Below, piece by piece: positions 9,275 to 19,207 of a DNA stretch of 64,000 nt (its first letter is position 1; the number at the start of each line of letters is the position of its first letter). Source of the DNA: Stappia sp. MMSF_3263. GTDB taxonomy: Bacteria; Pseudomonadota; Alphaproteobacteria; Rhizobiales; Stappiaceae. The stretch lies in NCBI RefSeq assembly GCF_030733745.1, contig NZ_JASHIK010000012.1:62001-126000 (forward strand), given 5' to 3'. The notes below the pieces were generated by a model. It worked only from the letters and a program-made list of their open reading frames with translations. It was not told the origin of the DNA and searched no databases. The position numbers and the translations under genes were made by a program.

Positions 9275-9866
9275 ATGAGCGACGAGACCCGGAATGGCGG
9301 AACCGGCCGCCCTTCAGCCGGCGCGGATACCGCGTCCATCCTGCTCGATGCGGAAACCCGACTGCATGGCGGCGGTGATCACCGCTCGGAACTGCGCTTG
9401 TGGCTGCGCCTGCTGACGCTGACCAATCTGATCGAGAGCGAGATCCGTTCGCATCTGCGGGCCGAGTTCGACGTCACCCTGCCGCGTTTCGACCTGATGG
9501 CACAGCTCGAGAAGGCCGCCGAAGGCCTGACGCTGGGCGAGCTCTCCCGTCGCATGATGGTTTCGGCCGGCAATGTCACCGGGCTTGTCGAGCGGCTTGT
9601 CCAGGACGGGTTGGTCGAGCGCCGGCCCGCACCGGGCGACCGGCGGTCCGCTCTGGTCAGCCTGACGCCCGCCGGCCGCGCCGGCTTCGAGGCGATGGCC
9701 CATGCCCATGGCGACTGGGTCGGCGATCTCTTCTCCGACCTGACGCCGGTCGACATCGAGGCGCTGATGGTGCTGCTTGCCCGCGCCAAGGCGTCCGCCC
9801 GCACCTCCGCGCAGCGGCAGGAAGGTGTCTCCGCGACTTCCCACAAACTGTCCAAGGAACCGTCAA

Positions 9867-9874
<8 letters not shown>
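9275..9874 (+). CDS. MarR family transcriptional regulator
   Basis: A 199-residue winged-helix protein. The core is [44 protein letters not shown] followed by the wing [19 protein letters not shown], typical of MarR. It has longer N- and C-terminal tails than a minimal MarR. It lies inside the catabolic operon and probably represses it until an aromatic acid or CoA ester binds. The palindrome at 8438 is the natural operator candidate. Its 3' end overlaps the next gene by 8 bp. Confidence 0.92.
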
Positions 9875-10733
<859 letters not shown>

Positions 10734-10740
10734 GGCGGAC

Positions 10741-11940
10741 ATGACCGACAAGAGCTTTCTCGACTGGCCCTTCTTCGAGGATCATCACCGCGCCTTCGCC
10801 GCCCGCGTCGAGGCCTTTGCCGCTGCCGAGGTGGCGGGGCTTTCCGACCATCACGATGTCGACGGCTCCTGCCGGGCGCTGGTCGCTGCGCTGGGCAGGT
10901 CCGGGCTCCTGAAGGCGGCGGTGCCGGCCTCCCATGGCGGGCTGCACGAACGGCTCGACGTGCGCACCCTGTGCATCGCTCGCGAGACACTGGCCCGTCA
11001 CGGCGGGCTGGCGGATTTCGCCTTCGCCATGCAGGGGCTCGGCACCGGCTCGATCACGCTTGCCGGCTCCGACGCGCTCAAGGACCGCTACCTGCCGCCG
11101 GTGGCGCGCGGCGACAAGATCGCCGCCTTCGCGCTGTCCGAGCCGGAGGCGGGTTCGGATGTCGCAGCGCTCGCGACCCTGGCCGAGCCCGACGGGCCGG
11201 ATCATGTGCGCATCACCGGCGAGAAGACCTGGATCTCCAACGGCGGCATTGCCGACCACTACGTCGTCTTTGCCCGCACCGGTGAGGCACCGGGCGCGCG
11301 CGGTCTTTCCGCCTTCGTCGTAGATGCCGACGCTGCCGGTTTCTCGGTGAAGGAGCGCATCGACACGGTCGCCCCGCACCCGCTGGCAACGCTCGCCTTC
11401 GACGCCGTGCGTGTGCCGGTCTCCGCCCGCCTCGGCAAGGGCGGTGAGGGCTTCAAGGTGGCGATGTCAACGCTCGACATCTTCCGCTCAACCGTGGGCG
11501 CGGCGGCGCTCGGTTTTGCCCGCCGGGCGCTCGACGAGACGCTGCAGCACACCACCACGCGCCAGCTCTTCGGTGCGCCGCTTGCCGATCTCCAGATGAC
11601 GCAGGGCGCGCTTGCCGACATGGTCGCCGACGTCGATGCGGCGGCGCTGATGGTCTACCGCGCCGCCTGGACCAAGGACATGGGCGCTCCCCGCGTCACC
11701 CGCGAGGCGGCGCTCGCCAAGATGGTGGCGACGGAAAACGCCCAGAAGGTCGTCGACCGCGCCGTGCAGCTGCATGGCGGCAGCGGCGTGCGCGTGGGCA
11801 CCAAGGTAGAGGAGCTCTACCGCGACGTGCGTGCGCTCCGCATCTACGAGGGCGCCACCGAAATCCAGAAGATCGTGATCGCCCGTCAGGCGATTTCCGA
11901 CCATGCCGCCCGCCGTTCCTCCTCGGCGGCGGCTGAATGA
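10741..11940 (+). CDS. Acyl-CoA dehydrogenase of the aromatic-CoA operon
   Basis: A 399-residue FAD enzyme. It has [15 protein letters not shown] and the [19 protein letters not shown] block of the FAD/substrate domain. The C-terminal [19 protein letters not shown] and [15 protein letters not shown] segments hold the usual catalytic region. It should desaturate an acyl-CoA intermediate, passing electrons to ETF. It lies 7 bp after the hydratase gene, and its stop is 57 bp before the ligase start. The role in aminobenzoyl-CoA or cyclohexane-type CoA breakdown is from context. Confidence 0.92.
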   Translation: MTDKSFLDWPFFEDHHRAFAARVEAFAAAEVAGLSDHHDVDGSCRALVAALGRSGLLKAAVPASHGGLHERLDVRTLCIARETLARHGGLADFAFAMQGLGTGSITLAGSDALKDRYLPPVARGDKIAAFALSEPEAGSDVAALATLAEPDGPDHVRITGEKTWISNGGIADHYVVFARTGEAPGARGLSAFVVDADAAGFSVKERIDTVAPHPLATLAFDAVRVPVSARLGKGGEGFKVAMSTLDIFRSTVGAAALGFARRALDETLQHTTTRQLFGAPLADLQMTQGALADMVADVDAAALMVYRAAWTKDMGAPRVTREAALAKMVATENAQKVVDRAVQLHGGSGVRVGTKVEELYRDVRALRIYEGATEIQKIVIARQAISDHAARRSSSAAAE

Positions 11941-11996
11941 CAAGACCTGAAAACGCGCCGGAAACCGGCCGACCCAACCTTCCAGAGGAGTGCCGC

Positions 11997-13649
11997 ATGG
12001 CCCGCTCAGCACATCTCGACACCTTCGCGGCGGACAACCTGCCGCCCCGGGACCTTTGGCCCGAATTCGTCAATCTCGACCGTCTCGGCTATCCCGAGCG
12101 GATGAACTGCGCCGTCGAACTGGTCGACCGCAATGTCGAGGAGGGGCGCGGCGACAAACTGGCGCTCGTCTCCCCGTCCGAGCGCTGGACCTATGGCGAG
12201 CTTGCAGGGAAAATCAACCGCATCGCCAACGTGCTGGTCGACCGCTTCGGCCTGAAGCCGGGCAACCGGGTGCTGCTGCGCTTCCCCAACACGCCGATGA
12301 TGACGGCGGTCTATTTCGCGATTCTGAAGGCCGGCGGCATCGTCGTCGCCACCATGCCGCTGCTGCGCGCCAAGGAACTCGCCGTCATCACCGACAAGGC
12401 CGAGCTGTCCTTTGCCATTTGCGACCATCGCCTCAAGGAGGAGATGGAACTGACGCGATCGCGCACCTCGCGGCTCGAGACCGTTCTCTATTCGGGCAGT
12501 CGTTCGCCGGACGCGCTCGAAGCGTTGATGGAGGCGGCCTCGCCCGAGTTCGCCGCCTGCGACACGGCGGCCGACGATGTCTGCCTGCTCGGCTTCACCT
12601 CCGGCACCACCGGCGAGCCGAAGGCGACCATGCATTTCCACCGCGACATGCTGGCGATCTGCGACTGCTATTCGCGCGAGATCCTGCGCCCGGTCGAAAG
12701 CGACGTGTTCATCGGCTCGCCGCCGCTGGCCTTCACTTTCGGCCTAGGCGGACTTGTGCTGTTTCCCTTCCGCGTCGGCGCCACTGCGATCCTGCTCGAG
12801 CGCGCCGGTCCGGATGACCTCATCAAGGCGATCCCGGAGATGCGCCCCAGCGTCGTCTTCACCGCGCCGACCGCCTATCGCGCCATCCTGGCAAAGCGCG
12901 GCGACGCGGACCTGTCCTCCTTGCGCAAATGCGTCTCGGCCGGCGAGGCGCTGCCCAAGGCGACCTGGGACGACTGGCTGGCGGCGACCGGCATCCGCAT
13001 TCTCGATGGCATCGGCGCCACCGAGATGCTGCATATCTTCATCGCCGCGCGCGAGGAGGACGTGCGTCCCGGCGCGACCGGCAAGCCCGTGCCGGGCTAC
13101 GAGGCGAAGGTGATCGGTCCTGACGGGAAGGAAGTGCCGGACGGTACGCCCGGTCGTCTTGCCGTGCGCGGGCCGACCGGTTGCCGCTATCTTGCCGACA
13201 GCCGCCAGACGAAATACGTCATCGACGGCTGGAACGTCACCGGCGACACTTATATCCGCGATGCCGAGGGCTATTTCTGGTATCAGGCGCGCTCCGACGA
13301 CATGATCGTCTCCTCCGGCTACAACATCGCCGGGCCCGAGGTCGAGGGCACGCTGCTGGCTCATCCGGCGGTTGCCGAGTGCGGCGTCGTCGGTGCGCCG
13401 GACCCGGATCGCGGCCGCATCGTCAAGGCCTATGTGGTGCTGAAGCCGGGCGTCACCGGCGACGCGACGCTGGTCAAGACGCTGCAGGACTATGTCAAGG
13501 CCGAGCTTGCGCCTTACAAGTATCCGCGCGCGATCGAGTTCGTGGATATCCTGCCGCGCACGGAGACCGGCAAGCTGCAGCGTTTCGCCCTGCGCGAGAT
13601 CGCGGCATCCGAAAGCGACACCCGCGCGGCGCCGCCCGCCGCATCGTGA
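11997..13649 (+). CDS. Aromatic acid-CoA ligase, benzoate / 2-aminobenzoate type
   Basis: A 550-residue AMP-forming ligase of the benzoate-CoA ligase subgroup. The ATP motif is LGFTSGTTGEPKATMHFH, followed by GSPPLAFTFGLGG, the DGIGATEMLHIF block and the late WNVTGDTY, YFWYQARSDDMIVSSGYNI hinge. PRTETGKLQRFALRE carries the catalytic Lys. It activates the aromatic acid to its CoA ester, the first step of the pathway. The ATG at 11997 follows CAGAGGAG; a frame opening 60 bp upstream overlaps the dehydrogenase but lacks this site. Length fits 2-aminobenzoate-CoA ligases. Confidence 0.92.
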   Translation: MARSAHLDTFAADNLPPRDLWPEFVNLDRLGYPERMNCAVELVDRNVEEGRGDKLALVSPSERWTYGELAGKINRIANVLVDRFGLKPGNRVLLRFPNTPMMTAVYFAILKAGGIVVATMPLLRAKELAVITDKAELSFAICDHRLKEEMELTRSRTSRLETVLYSGSRSPDALEALMEAASPEFAACDTAADDVCLLGFTSGTTGEPKATMHFHRDMLAICDCYSREILRPVESDVFIGSPPLAFTFGLGGLVLFPFRVGATAILLERAGPDDLIKAIPEMRPSVVFTAPTAYRAILAKRGDADLSSLRKCVSAGEALPKATWDDWLAATGIRILDGIGATEMLHIFIAAREEDVRPGATGKPVPGYEAKVIGPDGKEVPDGTPGRLAVRGPTGCRYLADSRQTKYVIDGWNVTGDTYIRDAEGYFWYQARSDDMIVSSGYNIAGPEVEGTLLAHPAVAECGVVGAPDPDRGRIVKAYVVLKPGVTGDATLVKTLQDYVKAELAPYKYPRAIEFVDILPRTETGKLQRFALREIAASESDTRAAPPAAS

Positions 13650-13682
13650 CGACAAACTGAAGACCCGGACGTGGAAGACCGA

Positions 13683-14120
13683 ATGACCAAGATCGCCGAA
13701 ACCGCCGCCCGCGAGGTTCCGCCCTCGCCATTGACCGCTGTTCATCCGGAAGGCTGGCCGGCACCGAAGGGCTATGCCAACGGCATGGCGGGGGAGGGCC
13801 GCATGGTGCTCACCGGCGGCCAGATCGGCTGGACGCCGGACGGGGTCTTCCCGGACGACTTTCTCGGACAGGTGCGCCAGACGCTGGACAACGTCGTCGC
13901 CGTCGTGCGCGCCGCCGGCGGCGGGCCGGAGCATATCGCCCGGCTGACCTGGTATGTGACGGATATCGAGGCCTATCGCTCCTGCCTGAAGGACCTCGGC
14001 CCGGTTTACCGCTCGGTGATGGGGCGCAACTTCCCCTCGATGGCGGTCGTGCAGGTCCTGGCGCTGGTCGAGCGCGAGGCGATGGTCGAGATCGAGGGCA
14101 CGGCGATCCTGCCGGCCTGA
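13683..14120 (+). CDS. RidA family protein (enamine/imine deaminase-like)
   Basis: About 145 residues of the YjgF/YER057c/RidA fold: GEGRMVLTGGQIGWTPDG, QVRQTLDNVVAVVRAAGGGPEHIARLTWYVTD, and the end VLALVEREAMVEIEGTAILP. RidA proteins hydrolyse reactive imines or enamines. Placed last in the operon, it fits removal of the amino group from an aminobenzoyl-CoA breakdown intermediate, which supports anthranilate over salicylate as substrate. I prefer the ATG at 13683; a GTG at 13671 is also open. Confidence 0.88.
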   Translation: MTKIAETAAREVPPSPLTAVHPEGWPAPKGYANGMAGEGRMVLTGGQIGWTPDGVFPDDFLGQVRQTLDNVVAVVRAAGGGPEHIARLTWYVTDIEAYRSCLKDLGPVYRSVMGRNFPSMAVVQVLALVEREAMVEIEGTAILPA

Positions 14121-14212
14121 CCGGTTGGGTGCCCTCGCACTGACCTCTTGATCGGGACCGAACGTGCGGGCAGGGTGTGCGGCCCTTGCAACAAAGCCGG
14201 ACCGCCGCCCGC

Positions 14213-14902
14213 ATGCATGTTCTTCACGCGCTCGACAGCCGCTTCTCCTGCCGCGCCTTCCTGCCCGATCCCGTACCGCTGGATACCGTTCGCGCGATCC
14301 TGGCCGCCGCGGCCCGGGCTCCGTCCGGCGGCAATCTCCAGCCCTGGCATGTGCATGCGCTTGCCGGCCCCGCGCTCGCGGCGCTTGTTTCCGCTGTCGA
14401 GGACCGCATGCGCGACCTGCCGCGCGGCGAGGTGCCGGAATACCGCGTCTATCCGCAGGACCTGAAAAACCCGTACGAGGCACGCCGGCAACGCGTCGGC
14501 GAGGCGCTTTATGCGGCGCTCGGCGTGACGCGCGAGGACAAGGCCGGGCGCGGCCGCCAGTTCCGCCGCAACTTCCGCCTGTTCGACGCGCCGGTCGGCC
14601 TCTTCGTCTATCTCGACCGGACCATGGGCCCGCCGCAATGGGCCGATTGCGGCATGTTCCTGCAATCGGTGATGCTGGCGGCGCGCGCCCACGGGCTGCA
14701 TACCTGCGCGCAGGAGGCCTGGGCGCAGTGGCACGGGCTGGTCGGCGAATATCTCTCGCCGCCGCCGGAACACATGCTCTTCTGCGCCATCGCGCTCGGC
14801 CACGCCGACATGAGCGCGCCAGTCAACGACTGGCGCAGCGACCGCGCAAGTCTCGACGCGTTCGCGGAATTCAGGGGGTTCGCGGATGAGCAAGGGGCCT
14901 GA
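14213..14902 (+). CDS. Nitroreductase family protein
   Basis: About 229 residues with the FMN-binding pattern of nitroreductases: SRFSCRAFLPDPVPLDTVRAILAAAARAPSGGNLQPWHV at the start and ADCGMFLQSVMLAARAHGLHTCAQEAW in the middle. Such enzymes reduce nitro groups, quinones or flavins with NAD(P)H. The start is uncertain: ATGs at 14213 and 14217 lie close, and a frame from 14177 is open. It is 92 bp after ridA in the same direction, so it may be the tail of that operon or separate. Confidence 0.85.
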   Translation: MHVLHALDSRFSCRAFLPDPVPLDTVRAILAAAARAPSGGNLQPWHVHALAGPALAALVSAVEDRMRDLPRGEVPEYRVYPQDLKNPYEARRQRVGEALYAALGVTREDKAGRGRQFRRNFRLFDAPVGLFVYLDRTMGPPQWADCGMFLQSVMLAARAHGLHTCAQEAWAQWHGLVGEYLSPPPEHMLFCAIALGHADMSAPVNDWRSDRASLDAFAEFRGFADEQGA

Positions 14903-14950
14903 CAGGCGCCCCGCCAGATAGATGGGGGGCGCAGCCGGTGGCGCCGACGA

Positions 14951-15169
14951 TCAGCTCAGTTCGGAGAAGCGCTGGGCGACCTGCTCGCGCAGCCGCTGGC
15001 GGCTTTCCGGCTCCAGGCGATACTTCTGGTCTTCGGGCGCGTCGGGGGTCAGCACGTCGGCGAGATAGGCTTCATAGCACTCGGTCAGAAGGTTGATGCC
15101 TGCTTCCCGTTTATCGGGCGCGACTTCGCGCTCCAGAGCCCACAGCGCCTCCGATTTCTGGTAGGGCAT
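14951..15169 (-). CDS. Small acidic protein of unknown function
   Basis: A 72-residue soluble frame, MPYQKSEALWALEREV then a charged helical body with DAPEDQKYRLEPESRQRLREQVAQRF. No membrane segment and no family I recognise. Codon use fits the host. It sits alone between a nitroreductase and a nitrilase-like gene, pointing left. Confidence 0.55.
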   Translation of the reverse strand: MPYQKSEALWALEREVAPDKREAGINLLTECYEAYLADVLTPDAPEDQKYRLEPESRQRLREQVAQRFSELS

Positions 15170-15249
15170 TTCAAGACTCCAGTAACAAGATCCCGTTCGC
15201 TTGCGGTGCGGTAAGATCTTGAAAGGTCAGTGTTGTTGACGCTCGTTGG

Positions 15250-15273
15250 GAGGGTCCTGACACTATAACCCTC
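15250..15273. other. Small hairpin in the gap before the nitrilase-like gene
   Basis: GAGGGT and ACCCTC pair across a 12-base loop, followed on the plus strand by TTTA. The left arm includes GGGTCCTGAC (15252-15261), which also occurs in the right tip of the MITE-like element. It may be a weak terminator or an element relic. Confidence 0.3.
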
Positions 15274-15409
15274 TTTACGGTAGATGGGTATAGCGGAAGT
15301 GTCTTTCAATTTCCATCCGTGTTTCTCGTCATGGTGAACATATTCGGGGCTTGCAACCTCTCTGACGCTGCGCCAGTCTGGCTAAAAGATTGGGAAACAG
15401 GATTTTTCA

Positions 15410-17194
15410 GTGAATTCGACCAGCCAGAAAGTCGGGCAGGTGATTGCGACCGTCCTGCCCGGCGGGACAGTGCCCGAGGAATATTGGCGGCAGTATCAGG
15501 CGAAGAGGCCCGGCCTCGCGCTTGACGACGAGTCGGCCATGTACGCGCTGCCGCCGATCGTTCCCACCGATCTGTTCGCCGCCGCCGGTTATCTCGCCAG
15601 GGTGTCCGGCCTTGTCGCCTTCTTCGACCCTTCGCCCTATTGCCGCGACCGACGGCAGTGCCGTTTCTTCCTCGGCATCGATGACCGGCGCGCGCTTGAC
15701 CGGGTGGCGGAGAAGTGGCGCGAAAGCCGGCGCGGTGCACCGCCGCGCGAGGTGCGCGATCTCTGGGACATCCTGCGCGCCGCCTGGGATGAGCCGATCA
15801 CGTCGGGCTCCTACCTGCAAAACGGCGGCGAGGCGCCGGACTGGTGGGTCGCCACCTTCAAGCTGGTGATGCTTGCCGACATGGCGCTGAACAGGCTCCT
15901 GCGCGACCCTCTCTCCTCGGAAAAATACGGCGGCGCCGTCTGGGAAAACATCATCCGCACCATGTATCGACGGCCGCCGCGCGAGGACGGCAGTCCGGAG
16001 CCGCCGCCGGCCTCGCTCACATACCTCGCCGACAGCAGCGTCGTGTGCGTGCTGCCCAAGGTGCGGGTGGCACCTGTCGGGGCGACCCTGCGCAACGTCA
16101 CCCGCAACCTGTCCCTGCTGCCGGGACGCGGGGAGGTGCGGTGCTACTGGGACCTGTCGGTCGAGGCGCCGCCGAGCGAGGATCGCGAGACACTGGACAT
16201 CCTCCTGGTACCCGCACCGGTATCGCTCTCCGGGCGGGATTTCGAGCCAAACATCGAGGACGGTTGTCCTCCGCATGAACTGCATACCTACAAGAAGAAC
16301 TGGGAGAGTTTCGACCTCAAGCAGAACTGGATCGCGGACGACACGGCGCGGGCCGGCTTCATCCGCGATTGCTGCCGTCTGGTGTCGGAGGCAAAGCGCG
16401 AGTCCGGCTGCGTCAACGGCGTCGTCCTGCCGGAATATGCGCTTGACTGGAAGCTGTTCGAGGAACTTTGCGACGCGCTCAAGGAGCACGAGCCGAAGCT
16501 GGAATTCGTCATCTCCGGCAGCAGCAACAACTGTTACGACACCCGCGGCAATCACGTCCTGACGAGGGTCTGGTATCACAATGCGGATCCGACGAAACAC
16601 ATCACCAACAGCCGTGGCAAGCACCACCGCTGGCGCATGGACCGCAATCAGGTCGAGACCTACGCGCTCTCCGCCGCGCTCAACCCGAAGATCCGCAACT
16701 GGTGGGAAAACACGCCGCTCGGCCGGCGCGAGATTCATTTCCAGCGCTTTCGCAAGAAGTCGGTCTTCTCCGTCCTGATCTGCGAGGAACTGGCTCGCTC
16801 CGACCCCTGTCACGAGATCCTGCGCGCGGTGGCGCCGAACCTGATCTTCGCCCTGCTTCTCGACGGGCCGCAGATCCGCAACCGCTGGCCTGCGCAATAT
16901 GCCTCCAACCTTGCCGACGATCCGGGAAGCTCGGTGTTGACCTTCACTTCATACGGGCTGATCGACCGCTCGAACCGGCAGGGCCGCTTTCCCGCGAACC
17001 ACTCGATTGCCATGTGGAAGGACGATGGTGGCCATTTCCTCGAGATCCCGATGCCGGCCGGCAAGGGCATGCGCGGCGTGCTCCTGTCGCTCTGGTCGGA
17101 GCACGTCGTCGACATGACCATTGTCGGCAAGCAGTCGGAGGCCCGTGCCTGGCGTTATTCCAGCCACTATCCGATCTGCCTGCCGGACGCGTGA
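15410..17194 (+). CDS. Carbon-nitrogen hydrolase (nitrilase superfamily) domain with a long unknown N-terminal region
   Basis: A 594-residue protein. The C-terminal half looks like a nitrilase-fold amidase: GVVLPEYALDWKLFEEL gives a candidate catalytic Glu342, SRGKHHRWRMD gives Lys404, and SVFSVLICEELAR gives Cys458. A following NLIFALLLDGPQI block completes the pattern. Residues 1-320 match nothing I recognise and are rich in Trp, Arg and Cys. Usual nitrilases are near 270-350 residues, so this is a large variant. No signal peptide or helix is seen. The start is GTG with a weak ribosome site. The neighbours give no clear pathway; similar domains occur in some defence proteins, but nothing here proves such a role. 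Confidence 0.7.
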   Translation: MNSTSQKVGQVIATVLPGGTVPEEYWRQYQAKRPGLALDDESAMYALPPIVPTDLFAAAGYLARVSGLVAFFDPSPYCRDRRQCRFFLGIDDRRALDRVAEKWRESRRGAPPREVRDLWDILRAAWDEPITSGSYLQNGGEAPDWWVATFKLVMLADMALNRLLRDPLSSEKYGGAVWENIIRTMYRRPPREDGSPEPPPASLTYLADSSVVCVLPKVRVAPVGATLRNVTRNLSLLPGRGEVRCYWDLSVEAPPSEDRETLDILLVPAPVSLSGRDFEPNIEDGCPPHELHTYKKNWESFDLKQNWIADDTARAGFIRDCCRLVSEAKRESGCVNGVVLPEYALDWKLFEELCDALKEHEPKLEFVISGSSNNCYDTRGNHVLTRVWYHNADPTKHITNSRGKHHRWRMDRNQVETYALSAALNPKIRNWWENTPLGRREIHFQRFRKKSVFSVLICEELARSDPCHEILRAVAPNLIFALLLDGPQIRNRWPAQYASNLADDPGSSVLTFTSYGLIDRSNRQGRFPANHSIAMWKDDGGHFLEIPMPAGKGMRGVLLSLWSEHVVDMTIVGKQSEARAWRYSSHYPICLPDA

Positions 17195-17207
17195 AATCGG
17201 GGCGGCG

Positions 17208-17426
17208 TCAGCCCTGCGCCTCTGCCTTCTTGCGGGCGCGGTAGACATCCGTCTGCACGCCGGCGATCCCCCAGTTCTCGATCTCGACCTCGTCGATGAC
17301 GACGAAGGTCGTCGCCGGATCCTTGTCGAGCACCTCGACCAGCAGGTCGGTGACGCCGGCGATCAGCCGCGCCTTCTGCTCGCGCGTGACGCCTTCGCGG
17401 GTCACCTTGATGTTCACATAGGGCAT
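17208..17426 (-). CDS. 4-oxalocrotonate tautomerase family protein
   Basis: A 72-residue tautomerase: MPYVNIKVTREGVTREQ puts the catalytic Pro directly after the start Met, and KARLIAGVTDLLVEVLDKDPATTFVVIDEVE is the standard helix-strand part. It probably works as a small oligomer on an enol or unsaturated acid. It is the last gene of the GST operon, 30 bp after the NTF2-like gene. The substrate is unknown. Confidence 0.92.
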   Translation of the reverse strand: MPYVNIKVTREGVTREQKARLIAGVTDLLVEVLDKDPATTFVVIDEVEIENWGIAGVQTDVYRARKKAEAQG

Positions 17427-17456
17427 GTCCTTCTCCTCGTATCCTGATCGGCTGGT

Positions 17457-17840
17457 TCAGCCGGTCGGCCTCGTGACGTAGTCGAAGACCTTGGCAGCGA
17501 TCAGCCAGGCCCCGCCGATCTTCACCAGCGACAGGAAATCGGTGAAGAAGCGCTCGCCGATGGAACTCTGCACCTGGGCAAGCGCCGCGTTGGGCCCGGC
17601 GAAGGTGATGGCGAGAACCCGCCCGTCCGGGGTTTCCCCGCGCGAGGCGGGCGAGGGGCGGTCCTTCACGATCGGCAGGTAGTGGTCCATCGACCAGAAG
17701 CGGATATCGCCGTCGGTCGTTGCCGCGTAGAGCGCCTTTTCGTGGAAGAGGCTGCCGAGCAGCTCCGCATCGCTTCTGTGAAGCGCGTCGTGATAGCGGG
17801 CGCACAGCGCCAGGATCTCGGTGTAGTCGCTGTCTTGCAT
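17457..17840 (-). CDS. NTF2-like (SnoaL/lumazine-binding type) protein
   Basis: A 127-residue cone-fold protein. MQDSDYTEILALCARYHDALHRSDAELLGSLF and the end TDFLSLVKIGGAWLIAAKVFDY are the recurring ends of the nuclear transport factor 2-like family. Members are small enzymes or binding proteins, and no catalytic residue can be named here. It lies between GST and tautomerase genes and is likely co-transcribed with both. Confidence 0.85.
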   Translation of the reverse strand: MQDSDYTEILALCARYHDALHRSDAELLGSLFHEKALYAATTDGDIRFWSMDHYLPIVKDRPSPASRGETPDGRVLAITFAGPNAALAQVQSSIGERFFTDFLSLVKIGGAWLIAAKVFDYVTRPTG

Positions 17841-17905
17841 GATATGCGTCCTGCTGCCGGTCGGGACCGGGCGGACGTGCCACCCGGCCCCCTGGAAGGC
17901 GTCGA

Positions 17906-18526
17906 TCAGGCGGCCTTCAGCAGCCCTTCGGCCGTCAGCGCGGCGCGGGTCGCCGGACGTGCGGCCACACGCGCGACGAAGGCCTTGGCATGCGGGTAGC
18001 CGTCGAGCGAAACGCCGACGAAATTCGTCCAGTTGAGCACCGTGAAGAGATAGGCATCGGCGATGGAGAACGTCTCGCCCATCAGATAGGCCCGGCCGTC
18101 GGCGAGGATCCGCTCGAAATGCGCGATCTTGCCGGCGATCTTCTCGACGGCGGCCTCGCGCGCGGTGCCTTCCGCGGCCGGCTTGGCGAAGAGCGGCGAG
18201 AAGGACTTGTGCAACTCGGCCGAGATGAAGTTGAGGTGACGGTGCAACTGGGTGCGCTCCCACGAGCCTGGTGCCGGTGCAAGGCCCGCATCCGGGTGCG
18301 CGTCTGCAAGATACTGCAGGATTGCTGCGCCCTCGGTCAGCACGTTGCCGTCGGCAAGCTCGACCGCCGGCACATAGCCGTCCGGATTGATCTGGAGGAA
18401 GTCGCGGCCCGTCGCGGTGGTCTTCGCCGACGTGTCGACGCTCTCGATCTCGAAGGGCAGGTCGAGTTCGTGCAGGACGATGTGGGTGGCGAGCGAGCAG
18501 GCGCCGGTCTTGTAGAAGAGTTTCAT
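17906..18526 (-). CDS. Glutathione S-transferase
   Basis: A 206-residue protein with the thioredoxin-like N-domain (MKLFYKTGACSLATHIVLHE, then GYVPAVELADGNVLTEGAAILQYLAD) and an all-helical C-domain. The CS pair near residue 10 is typical of bacterial beta-class enzymes. It would conjugate glutathione to an electrophile in the cytoplasm. First gene of the minus-strand operon facing the HxlR regulator at 18784, which probably controls it. Confidence 0.93.
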   Translation of the reverse strand: MKLFYKTGACSLATHIVLHELDLPFEIESVDTSAKTTATGRDFLQINPDGYVPAVELADGNVLTEGAAILQYLADAHPDAGLAPAPGSWERTQLHRHLNFISAELHKSFSPLFAKPAAEGTAREAAVEKIAGKIAHFERILADGRAYLMGETFSIADAYLFTVLNWTNFVGVSLDGYPHAKAFVARVAARPATRAALTAEGLLKAA

Positions 18527-18622
18527 CGATGTCTCCCGATTGCGTCGGTGACCCCCTTGGGATCGCGACGGTGGTTGCCTTGCGCGGCGATCGCCGCGCT
18601 CGGAAGGCATCTAGGATTTCGT

Positions 18623-18694
18623 GGTTACCTTTGTAAACCTGCAAACCTTATGTTATGTAAGAATGAGATTTCCGATTGGTAACCTCCTGTAACT
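18623..18694. promoter_or_regulatory. Repeated GTAAC-type motifs between gst and the HxlR gene, likely operator
   Basis: The 257-bp divergent gap holds a GGTTACCTTTGTAAACC dyad at 18623-18639 and a GTAACCTCCTGTAAC tandem repeat at 18679-18693. The segment is AT-rich compared with its surroundings. HxlR regulators bind such short repeats in the promoter they share with their targets. The match is by eye. Confidence 0.5.
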
Positions 18695-18783
18695 GGAACG
18701 CGCGGGAGGCATATCGCCTTGCGAGGGGGCTCCTTGCAGGTGCGGGCAGGTGCTGCCTTCGAAACAAGCTGGAAGATCGCCGG

Positions 18784-19167
18784 ATGGCATTGAAGATACG
18801 CAAGAACCAGAGCCCTCCGCCGCCCAATGGCTGCCCGCTCAGCCACTGCATGGAGATCCTCAAGGGTGCCTGGACGCCCAATGTGATCTGGCATCTCTCG
18901 GCCGGACCGCGGCGCTTTTCCGAGCTGCGGCTGGACATCCCGGCCGTTTCCGCCAAGGTTCTGACCGCAAGGCTGAAGGACATGGAGCGCAAGGGGGTCG
19001 TCCATCGCGAGGTCCGGCCGACCTCGCCGCCCTCGGTCGAATACTCGCTGACGGATCTTGGCTCCGAGCTTCTGCCGGCGATCAGCGCAATCGTCGAGGT
19101 CTCGCACAAGCTGAAGACCCGCATGCATTCCGCTTGCCGCGGCGCGCGGGGCGAGGCGGCGGAATAG
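18784..19167 (+). CDS. HxlR family transcriptional regulator
   Basis: A 127-residue winged helix. NGCPLSHCMEILKGAWTPNVIWHL is the HxlR opening with conserved Cys residues, then PRRFSELRLDIPAVSAKVLTARLKDMERKGVVHREV gives the recognition helix and wing. Cys-containing HxlR proteins often sense electrophiles or oxidants, which suits a neighbouring GST operon. I chose ATG 18784; an upstream ATG at 18676 would add an unlikely tail across the putative operator. Confidence 0.9.
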   Translation: MALKIRKNQSPPPPNGCPLSHCMEILKGAWTPNVIWHLSAGPRRFSELRLDIPAVSAKVLTARLKDMERKGVVHREVRPTSPPSVEYSLTDLGSELLPAISAIVEVSHKLKTRMHSACRGARGEAAE

Positions 19168-19207
19168 CTCCGCCACCTGCCGTGTTCCGTCTATCCCTGT
19201 CCGCGCT

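Noticed and set aside
12744-14483. A long minus-strand frame across the ligase 3' end, ridA and nitroreductase
   Set aside because: It crosses three genes with good motifs and consists of low-complexity residues.
15085-15309. A 74-codon minus-strand frame before the nitrilase-like gene
   Set aside because: It overlaps the better supported 72-residue gene, spans the hairpin and lacks a ribosome site.
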